In this document: in pieces, positions 26,142-32,749 of the stretch
Numbering within the stretch: position 1 is the first letter of the stretch
How the letters are laid out: every line of letters starts with the position of its first letter
Origin: Erythrobacter sp. UBA1916
GTDB taxonomy: Bacteria; Pseudomonadota; Alphaproteobacteria; Sphingomonadales; Sphingomonadaceae
NCBI GenBank assembly: GCA_002337385.1
Contig: DDFY01000023.1
Location: 16,829 to 80,828 of the forward strand
Direction of reading: 5' to 3'
DNA: 64,000 nt
Notes under the pieces: generated by a model
The model's database searches: none
What the model was told of the DNA's origin: nothing
What the model saw: only the letters and a program-made list of their open reading frames with translations
Position numbers and translations under genes: made by a program

Positions 26142-26160
26142 CCCCGGACTTGATCCGGGG
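26142..26160. repeat. Short hairpin repeat (CCCCGGA/TCCGGGG)
   Basis: CCCCGGACTTGATCCGGGG forms a 7-bp stem with a CTTGA loop in the gap between the ALDH and ADH genes. This motif recurs between genes in many sphingomonads and other alphaproteobacteria. It may end or attenuate the upstream transcript. Confidence 0.6.
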
Positions 26161-26318
26161 CAGGGCTCCCTTCTCGCGCGGCAGGCAGAGGCCTTTCCTA
26201 CGCCGCCCCACATGCGCCATGCCCGGTTCATGAGACCGGACCGATCATACCGCAGGATTTTCCGCTCAGGACAGTGTCACACCTGTCACACCTTGCCCTG
26301 TAACACGAAGGTAAGCGC

Positions 26319-27419
26319 ATGAAGATCACCGCTGCCCTGTCCGGCCACGGAGGCGAAGCGCCCCAACTGGTCGAACTCGAACAGGAAGCCCCGCGCGCTG
26401 GCGAGATGCGCGTGCGGCTCGTCGCCACCGGCATCTGCCACACCGACCTGCACGAGCATCCCGGTAGGCACGCGCCGCAGCCAATCGTGCTCGGGCACGA
26501 GGGCGCGGGCGTGGTGGAGGAGCTGGGCGAGGGGGTGAGCGGCTTTGCCGTGGGCGACCACGTGATCCTGTCGGGCAGCTCCTGCGGCAAGTGTCCAAGC
26601 TGCCTCGCGGGCAGGCCAACCTACTGCGACCTTGCCATGCCGCTGTGCTTCGGCGGCCAGCGGCTCGACGGCAGCACGGCTCTGTGCGGCGAGGAGGGGG
26701 CGATCCACTCGCACTTCTTCGGTCAATCGAGCTTCGCCACCCACGCCATCGTGCCCCAGCGAACGGCTGTGACAATGCCCAAGGACTTGCCGCTGGAGAA
26801 GCTCGGCCCGCTCGGCTGCGGGGTGGTGACTGGCGCGGGCGGGGTGATCGAGGCGCTCAAGGTCGGCTTTGGCGATAGCATCGCGGTGCTTGGCACCGGT
26901 GCGGTGGGCCTGTCGGCAGTGATGGCGGCGAAGCTGGTCGGCGCGCGGCGGATCGTCGCGGTCGACCTCTCGGACGAGCGGCTCGAACTGGCGCGCGAGT
27001 TCGGCGCGACCGACACCCTGCGCGGTGACGAGGACGACCTCGGGGGTAAGCTGCGCGCGATCACTGGGCGCGGTATGGACTTCACCTTCAACACCACTAA
27101 CAGCGTGGCGGTGCACCAGCTCGCGCTTGAAGCGCTGGCGATGAACGGCACGGCGGGCTTCGTCGCCGCGCCGCACGGGCCGTTCGATCCCAAGATGTTC
27201 GGAATGCTGGCGGGCGGCAAGCAGCTGCGCGGGATCCTCGGCGGCGATGCCAACCCGCAGACCTTCCTGCCGCTGCTGGCCGAATACTGGCGACAGGGCC
27301 GCCTCCCGTTCGACCGGATGCTTGCCTTCTACCCCTTTGCCGAGATCGACCGCGCCTTTGCCGATGCCCAAGCGGGCACGGTGATCAAGCCGGTTCTGCT
27401 GATGGAGAATGATGCATGA
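26319..27419 (+). CDS. Zinc-dependent alcohol dehydrogenase, class III/aryl-alcohol type
   Basis: Medium-chain dehydrogenase of 366 residues. Catalytic zinc ligands are Cys in GICHTDLHEH and the family GHEGAGVVEELG. The structural zinc cysteines are in SSCGKCPSCLAGRPTYC. The NAD-binding VLGTGAVGLSAVMAAK is followed by VDLSDERLE, whose Asp indicates NAD. It resembles benzyl- and aryl-alcohol dehydrogenases (XylB type). It acts in the cytoplasm and likely oxidises an aromatic alcohol. Its stop overlaps the start of the hydrolase gene (ATGA). Specificity is inferred from family and neighbourhood. Confidence 0.9.
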   Translation: MKITAALSGHGGEAPQLVELEQEAPRAGEMRVRLVATGICHTDLHEHPGRHAPQPIVLGHEGAGVVEELGEGVSGFAVGDHVILSGSSCGKCPSCLAGRPTYCDLAMPLCFGGQRLDGSTALCGEEGAIHSHFFGQSSFATHAIVPQRTAVTMPKDLPLEKLGPLGCGVVTGAGGVIEALKVGFGDSIAVLGTGAVGLSAVMAAKLVGARRIVAVDLSDERLELAREFGATDTLRGDEDDLGGKLRAITGRGMDFTFNTTNSVAVHQLALEALAMNGTAGFVAAPHGPFDPKMFGMLAGGKQLRGILGGDANPQTFLPLLAEYWRQGRLPFDRMLAFYPFAEIDRAFADAQAGTVIKPVLLMENDA

Positions 27420-28279
27420 CCCCCGCAATCCGCGCCAAGCTGAAAGCCTTCGGCAATGCGCTCACGCCCGATATGCTGGGCGGCACTCAGGCGATGATGG
27501 CCGAGATGAACAAGGGCCTGTCACCCGAAACGCAAGTGCAGCGCGACATCGAATACGGCCCCGATCCGCGCAACCGGCTCGACCTGTTCAAGCAAGGCGC
27601 TCCCAAGGGTGTGCCGGTGTTCGTGTTCGTGCACGGCGGCGGCTTCGTGATGGGCGACAAGCACACCGAGGGCTCGCCGTTCTACTCGAACATCGGCGAC
27701 TTCGCGGCCCGGCACGGGATGCTGGGCGTGACCATGACCTATCGCCTTGCACCTGATCACTGCTTCCCGTCAGGCCCCGACGATCTCGCCATGGCGGTTG
27801 ACTGGCTGCGCGAGAACGTGGCCGAACATGGCGGCGATCCGGCGCGGATCGTGATCAGCGGCCAGTCTGCCGGGGCGACCCACGTGGCGGGCTACCTCGC
27901 CCATCGCGGCGACCATGCCGAGGGCATCGCGGGGGCGGTGCTGATGAGCGGCATCTACGACACCCATACCTGCGAGCCCAACCAGTTCGCCGAGGCCTAC
28001 TATGGCAAGGACCGGCGCGGCTGGGGCGCTGCTTCGTGCATGCCGGGCCTGCTGGAAACGCAGGTGCCGGTGCAGTTCTCGGTCGCTGAGTTCGACCCCG
28101 ATGACTTCCAGCAGCAGGCTGCCCAGCTGGTCGAACAATGGCATGCCGCGCGCGGGCGCTATCCCGAGATGCACTACCTGTCCGGGCACAACCATCTCAG
28201 CCCCGCACTGTCGATCGGCAGCGACCAGATCGAGACCGAACGGATGCTGGCAGGCTTCGTCGATCGGGTGGCGGGCTGA
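27416..28279 (+). CDS. Alpha/beta hydrolase (carboxylesterase)
   Basis: Cytoplasmic esterase-like protein of 287 residues. The oxyanion motif HGGG lies in FVHGGGFVMGDK and the nucleophile in SGQSAGATH (GxSxG). A late His in SGHNHLSPAL and an upstream Asp in FSVAEFDPDD complete a plausible triad, as in BD-FAE/HSL-type carboxylesterases. It is translationally coupled to the alcohol dehydrogenase and probably cleaves an ester or lactone of the same pathway. There is no signal peptide, so it should act on imported substrate. Confidence 0.85.
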   Translation: MTPAIRAKLKAFGNALTPDMLGGTQAMMAEMNKGLSPETQVQRDIEYGPDPRNRLDLFKQGAPKGVPVFVFVHGGGFVMGDKHTEGSPFYSNIGDFAARHGMLGVTMTYRLAPDHCFPSGPDDLAMAVDWLRENVAEHGGDPARIVISGQSAGATHVAGYLAHRGDHAEGIAGAVLMSGIYDTHTCEPNQFAEAYYGKDRRGWGAASCMPGLLETQVPVQFSVAEFDPDDFQQQAAQLVEQWHAARGRYPEMHYLSGHNHLSPALSIGSDQIETERMLAGFVDRVAG

Positions 28280-28340
28280 GGCCCGATGGGGAACCTTCGC
28301 GCGTGAGCAGGGTTGAGGCACGAGTACAAAGGAGAATTCG

Positions 28341-28574
28341 ATGCGTAAACTTATGACCTTCGCGATGGTGGGAACTGCTGCCATGGGCCTCGCAGCTTGC
28401 GACGTTGAAAAGACTGAAGACGGTGAGATGCCCGAAGTGAACGTCGAGGGCGGCAACCTGCCCGAGTACGACGTCGATGCCCCCGATGTAGAGGTCGGCA
28501 TGGAAGAGCAGACCGTCGAAGTTCCGACGATCGATGTCGAGGAAGCCGACGCCGGCGCACCGGGCGACAACTAA
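28341..28574 (+). CDS. Small acidic lipoprotein
   Basis: A 77-residue protein with a lipoprotein signal ending GLAAC (Cys20). The mature part of about 57 residues is strongly acidic and has a repeated D/E-V-(D/E) pattern (VNVEGG, YDVDAPDVEV, PTIDVEEADAG) without cysteine or predicted domain. An AAGGAGA ribosome site precedes the ATG. Its own short upstream region separates it from the hydrolase gene. The function is unknown; it could bind cations or act in the envelope. Confidence 0.75.
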   Translation: MRKLMTFAMVGTAAMGLAACDVEKTEDGEMPEVNVEGGNLPEYDVDAPDVEVGMEEQTVEVPTIDVEEADAGAPGDN

Positions 28575-28689
28575 GGCTCGTCCAAGGTGATTGAGGTCGC
28601 CCGCGCGGCCTTGTGAAGTGTCCCGTTCACGCCCTGCTTGCAAGTGATTGCAGGAAGGGCCTGAGCGGGCCTTCGTGTTTCAGGGGTTC

Positions 28690-30096
28690 TTACGCCGGAA
28701 TCCAGCTGCCGTGGAACGCCATCGGCAGGCCGAACGGAAGCTTCACGGTCGCGAGCGGCGGGCGGCTGACGTCGCGTCCGTCGAGGATCAGCAGCTCGGC
28801 GCGCCGCTCCTCGAAGCGGTCGACCACGGTGAGGATGAAGCCGTCGCCTTCCGCGCTGTCGGCGCTGCGGGGCACGAACAGCGGCTCCTGCGCGGCGGCA
28901 CCATTGAGCGAGTGGACCTTGAGTTCGCCGGTGTCCCAGTCGATCTGGCCCACGCCCATCTCCGGGAAGGCGCGGAACGAGAAGTAGCCCGTGCGGTACT
29001 TCGTCATTGCATAACGGTCGTCGATCCGCGGCATGTCGCCATAGGCGCCCTCTACCGGCTCCAGCGTAACCGCTTCGGCATCGGGCTTGGAAAGATCGAA
29101 GGTGATGCGGGTGAGCTGGGTGATCGTCTCGGGCGTGGTCGGCAGGTTGCCGTCCTTGTCCTTGAAGAAGCTGAAGCAGTTGCCCGGTGAGCAGGGCGTG
29201 TCGACCACGACCTTGTCGCCGTCGGTATAGGCATTCATGATGTGGCCGAGCACGAGGCCGGGCACGTCGAACCAGCGCATGTCCTTGGCCGGATCACCGT
29301 CGCGCGGCATGATCCCCCAGGCCGAGGGCAGGTCGGGATCGTACTGGTAGTACTGCCCGCCCTCGCGCAGGCGCGCCTCGCTGGCGGTCAGCGGCATGAT
29401 CGGAAACACGAGGTGCTCGCGCGTCACGCCCCAGTCGTGGCTGAGGCCAGGGAAGGGGGTGTGAAACCACTGCTCGCGCACCAGCTTGCCCTGCTTGTCG
29501 AACACGTGAAGCGAGGCATCGGTGGTCGGTTCACCCCCGGCAAAGACGCCGTAGCTCCACCATTCGCCCGTCACCGGGTCAATCTTTGGATGGGCGGTGA
29601 GCGCCGTGCTCCTCAGCTCGCCCCACTGGCCTTCGCCCAGCGTTTCGAGGGTCTCGGGATCGACCCGATAGGGCCGCGAATCCTCGCGCAACATGAACAG
29701 CTCGCCATGGTGTGCGAAGGCATAGGTATTGCCGGTGTTGTCGCGCTGGGGAAGGTTGGAGACGCTCGGATCATCGGTGTAGCGATTGCGATAGTGGCCA
29801 TAGAGCCGCCGCCGCGCTTCGCGTTCGGCCTTGAGCCGCTCGGTCTGCACATAGCGGCTGCGGAAGCTGACATGGCCGTTCTCGAACCAGAACGATGACA
29901 CCAGCCCGTCGCCGTTGAGGATGATGTCTTCTTCGAGGCTGGGGTATTGCCGATCCCCCCCGGTGCGGACATAGCTGCCTTCCAGTTCAGCCGGAATCTC
30001 GCCCTCGACCTCGCATTCGAAGACATCGGCCTCGAACCGCATCGTCGGCCGCTTCTGCAAGCCGAAGCTGTCATAGAGATGGAAAATTTCCGGCAT
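28690..30096 (-). CDS. Carotenoid-oxygenase-family dioxygenase (lignostilbene dioxygenase/isoeugenol monooxygenase type)
   Basis: Fe(II) enzyme of 468 residues with the seven-bladed propeller family pattern. The four iron His ligands are visible at about residues 169 (TAHPKID), 220 (LSHDWGV), 285 (LGHIMNAY) and 462 (AFHGSWIP). Bacterial relatives cleave the C=C of lignostilbenes or isoeugenol to give vanillin-type aldehydes. The position that in lignostilbene dioxygenases is a substrate-binding Lys (ALKED region) appears to be Arg here (FMLRED). ATG at 30096 is preferred over an upstream GTG because GGGAG lies about 8 bases before it. It is divergent from an NTF2-like gene, the arrangement of lignostilbene dioxygenase with LdpA in sphingomonads. 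Confidence 0.88.
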   Translation of the reverse strand: MPEIFHLYDSFGLQKRPTMRFEADVFECEVEGEIPAELEGSYVRTGGDRQYPSLEEDIILNGDGLVSSFWFENGHVSFRSRYVQTERLKAEREARRRLYGHYRNRYTDDPSVSNLPQRDNTGNTYAFAHHGELFMLREDSRPYRVDPETLETLGEGQWGELRSTALTAHPKIDPVTGEWWSYGVFAGGEPTTDASLHVFDKQGKLVREQWFHTPFPGLSHDWGVTREHLVFPIMPLTASEARLREGGQYYQYDPDLPSAWGIMPRDGDPAKDMRWFDVPGLVLGHIMNAYTDGDKVVVDTPCSPGNCFSFFKDKDGNLPTTPETITQLTRITFDLSKPDAEAVTLEPVEGAYGDMPRIDDRYAMTKYRTGYFSFRAFPEMGVGQIDWDTGELKVHSLNGAAAQEPLFVPRSADSAEGDGFILTVVDRFEERRAELLILDGRDVSRPPLATVKLPFGLPMAFHGSWIPA

Positions 30097-30189
30097 TGCA
30101 TAGTCTCCCACTTGGGCTTTTCGCTCTTCTCGCTACAATTACCCTATATAAGCATTTTTCAAGCTGAGAATCGACGGGAGAGGAACGAG

Positions 30190-30744
30190 ATGGCCGAAAC
30201 CTGCTGGCCCGATGGGGTGCCGGAGATCATGCCGGTGGCCGACCGCGCCGAGATCGAGGAGTTGTTCGCCCGCTATGCCTGGGGGATCGACCTCGCCGAC
30301 GAGGAACAGGCCATCGCCACCTTCGCCGAGGACGCCGAGTTCGACCACCTGTGGCAGGGCAAGGTGCAGGGCCACGAGGCGATCCGCGCCAACCTGCGCA
30401 GCCTGTGGAACGACCGCCAGCACTGGTGGTTCGGGCGCCAGCACCTGATGAACCACTTCATCATGGACCCCAAGCCCGAAGGCGCGCGGGTGCGCTGCTT
30501 CTTCCAGATCATCCAGTGGAACGCGGACTATCGCACCAACTTCGTGTTTGGCATCGGCACGCGCGATGATCGGCTGGTGAAGCGCGATGGGCGGTGGAAG
30601 TTCTATCGCCTGCACGTCAACGCCTGGACCGATGTCGACCAGGTGCCGTGGAAGGGTGAGCTGAGCTTGCCGCAGCGTCCGCCCTATCGCAGCCCGCCGG
30701 CAGACACCCGTCCGTTCGACGAGCAGACGCAGGATCCATTCTGA
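30190..30744 (+). CDS. NTF2-like protein, candidate diarylpropane gamma-formaldehyde lyase (LdpA-like)
   Basis: Cytoplasmic SnoaL/NTF2-fold protein of 184 residues: VADRAEIEELFARYAWGIDL, FAEDAEFDHLWQGKVQGHE, RQHLMNHFIMDP, FFQIIQWNADYRTNFVFGIG and the terminal DGRWKFYRLHVNAWTDV strand. The ATG has GGGAGAGGAA upstream. In sphingomonads the cofactor-free lyase LdpA, an NTF2-like protein, converts beta-1 lignin dimers to lignostilbenes and is encoded next to a lignostilbene dioxygenase. The same pairing occurs here (divergent, 93 bases apart). The specific activity is an inference from fold and neighbourhood; the other two NTF2-like proteins in the window lack this neighbour. Confidence 0.72.
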   Translation: MAETCWPDGVPEIMPVADRAEIEELFARYAWGIDLADEEQAIATFAEDAEFDHLWQGKVQGHEAIRANLRSLWNDRQHWWFGRQHLMNHFIMDPKPEGARVRCFFQIIQWNADYRTNFVFGIGTRDDRLVKRDGRWKFYRLHVNAWTDVDQVPWKGELSLPQRPPYRSPPADTRPFDEQTQDPF

Positions 30745-30775
30745 CCGACCGGATCACCGAAGGTGAAAACATAAT

Positions 30776-30812
30776 GGGCTCGCGGAACCGTGGGGGGAGG
30801 GTTCGCGAGCCC
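30776..30812. terminator. Strong hairpin after the NTF2-like gene
   Basis: GGGCTCGCG pairs perfectly with CGCGAGCCC, with a further AACC/GGTT pairing after one bulge. It lies 31 bases after the NTF2-like stop and before a converging gene. No U-run is present on the plus strand, so intrinsic termination is likely but not certain. Confidence 0.5.
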
Positions 30813-30868
30813 AAGGGATATCTGGCCTCGACCTCAATGCAATCCGAGGGTGGCCGGAGCGTAAGCGG

Positions 30869-31168
30869 TTATTTGCCCTTCTGTCCGGGGATCTTCGCCA
30901 GCTTGCGTTTCTTCTTGTTGCCTTTCTTGGCTGACTTTCCGCTGACAGCCTTGGCCTTGGCAGCCTTCCTGCCCGCCTTTCTCAGTTCAGCAACATCGCC
31001 CTGCAACGCGAGAACCGCTTTCGCGAGACGCCGCACCGTGGACACGCGCGGGCGGAATTCGCGTGCGATCACGCCTTCGGCCAGCGCCGTCAATCCAAGC
31101 GCATCCTGATCGGACGTGGAGTTCTCGTTCGCGGCCTCTTGTGGGGCGTCCGCTTTCTTTGCGACCAT
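30869..31168 (-). CDS. Small lysine-rich protein, unknown
   Basis: About 99 residues from ATG 31168. The N-terminal half is acidic to neutral (MVAKKADAPQEAANENSTSD), the middle likely helical (VSTVRRLAKAVLALQGDVAE), and the C-terminus is a lysine/alanine-rich tail (AKAVSGKSAKKGNKKKRKL) resembling histone H1-like nucleic-acid-binding tails. A longer frame from 31240 is possible. A TTGACA box at 31258-31253 would start transcription too close to that ATG, which favours the shorter protein. It lies just downstream of ppx on the same strand. The family is not recognised. Confidence 0.55.
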   Translation of the reverse strand: MVAKKADAPQEAANENSTSDQDALGLTALAEGVIAREFRPRVSTVRRLAKAVLALQGDVAELRKAGRKAAKAKAVSGKSAKKGNKKKRKLAKIPGQKGK

Positions 31169-31264
31169 TTGGGGCTCAGCTCCAATCTCTTTCCAGCACA
31201 GTGCACCGGGCACGGTAAAAAGATCAAGGATTGCCGTCATTTGTCACAAAAGTGTCAAGGAGAG

Positions 31265-32749
31265 CTACTCTATCCGCCATTCGAGATCGAGCCAGCGCGC
31301 CAGTGCCTTGAGGTCACTCTCGACGCTGCTTGAGCGCAGTTGCTCGCGTGCCGGGTCGATCCACAGTGTCAACTCATCGTCTTGCCGGGCAAGCTTGCTG
31401 GTGAGCAGCGACAGGCGCGATCCGGCCCCCAGGCGGCGGCACAGGCGGATAGCAAGGCCCCAGCCAGCGGCGCGGCGCAGGTCGGCGTTGCTGGCCAGTT
31501 CCTTGAGCAGTGCGGTCGGTTCGGGCTTGCCGCAGGCACCGCGCAGGGCTGCCGCGATCAGCGCTCGCCCGCGATGATCGAGACCCAGCCAGCGCTTGTG
31601 CAAGGCCCAGTCGGTGCAATGCGCGAGGCGCATGTTGGGCTCGATCTGCGCCGCCGCGAGTGCCAGCATCGTTGCCGCCATGCGCAGCCGTTCGTCCTCG
31701 CTCACGCCGCCGCGGGCGGCTGCCGCAGTCCAGCCCGAGATCAGCGTGGCTTGTGTGGCGGTGACACCGCGTGGGCGGGTAAAGTGCTCGACCCCGGACA
31801 GCAGCGGGTCTTTCTCGCGCTCAAGCGGATCGAGCTGGCTGTGCAGCAGCCCCTCGCGCAGGCCCCATGAGGAGAACACCAGCGCTTGCGGTTTCAGCGC
31901 AGCCATCATCGGACGCAGCATGGCGCAGGCATCGGCCAACCCTGCCGCGCGCGAGGAGGATACGCCGGGAATCGCGGCTAGCTCTTCCGCACTCATCTGC
32001 GCGGCCTGCTTGGCGAAATGGTCCGCCTCCTCAGGGGAGAGCGAATAGGCGTGCGGATCGGAGAGTGGATAGTCCTGCGCATTCATCGCGAACTTGGCCA
32101 GCGCGCGCCAGGTGCCGCCGACGAGATAGAGCGGGCCTGGATGCTCCCCGGCCCAATGCGCCTTGGCCAGTTCGTTTTCGACTGTCTTGCGGAAGCTTGC
32201 CGCGCCTTGTTCGCGCAGGGCGGGCAGGCGCAGGGTGCCGAGCGGCAGCGAAACCCCGTGCGAGCAATCGCCATTGGCAATCCCGATCAGTTCGAGGCTG
32301 CCGCCGCCCAGATCGGCGACTACGCCGTCCGCCTGCGGGAAGGCGCCGATCACGCCCCAGGCAGCGGTGCGGGCCTCTTCCTCACCCGAAAGCACGCGCA
32401 CATCGAGCCCAAGTGCGCGCACCTGTTCGACGAATTCCGGTCCGTTCTCTGCATCGCGCACGGCGGCGGTGGCGACCGCATCGACCTGGGTGACGCCGAT
32501 GTCCTCAAGGATGGCGGCAAAGCGGGCCAGCCCGCGCAGCGCAAGATCGATTGCCTTGTCGGGCATGCGGCCGGACTTGGCGAGATCGCGGCCTAGCCGC
32601 GCGGTGACCTTCTCGTTGAGCCAGATGATCGGGGCCCGTCGCGGCCCGCCGTAGATCACCAGTCGCACCGTGTTCGACCCGATGTCGATCACCGCGCGTT
32701 CCGGGCCCGGCATGGAGGCACCGGAGCCGCGCTTCGAAGCAGAAATCAT
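31265..32749 (-). CDS. ppx: Exopolyphosphatase, Ppx/GppA family
   Basis: Hydrolyses inorganic polyphosphate (or pppGpp) in the cytoplasm. The 494 residues show the ASKHA ATPase-fold motifs: VIDIGSNTVRLVIY at the N-terminus, AVATAAVRDAENGPEFV, VLSGEEEARTAAWGV and VADLGGGSLEL. A C-terminal HD-like helical region extends beyond the core. Its ATG overlaps the ppk stop (ATGA), giving a classic ppk-ppx pair in which synthesis and degradation of polyphosphate are produced together. Confidence 0.93.
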   Translation of the reverse strand: MISASKRGSGASMPGPERAVIDIGSNTVRLVIYGGPRRAPIIWLNEKVTARLGRDLAKSGRMPDKAIDLALRGLARFAAILEDIGVTQVDAVATAAVRDAENGPEFVEQVRALGLDVRVLSGEEEARTAAWGVIGAFPQADGVVADLGGGSLELIGIANGDCSHGVSLPLGTLRLPALREQGAASFRKTVENELAKAHWAGEHPGPLYLVGGTWRALAKFAMNAQDYPLSDPHAYSLSPEEADHFAKQAAQMSAEELAAIPGVSSSRAAGLADACAMLRPMMAALKPQALVFSSWGLREGLLHSQLDPLEREKDPLLSGVEHFTRPRGVTATQATLISGWTAAAARGGVSEDERLRMAATMLALAAAQIEPNMRLAHCTDWALHKRWLGLDHRGRALIAAALRGACGKPEPTALLKELASNADLRRAAGWGLAIRLCRRLGAGSRLSLLTSKLARQDDELTLWIDPAREQLRSSSVESDLKALARWLDLEWRIE

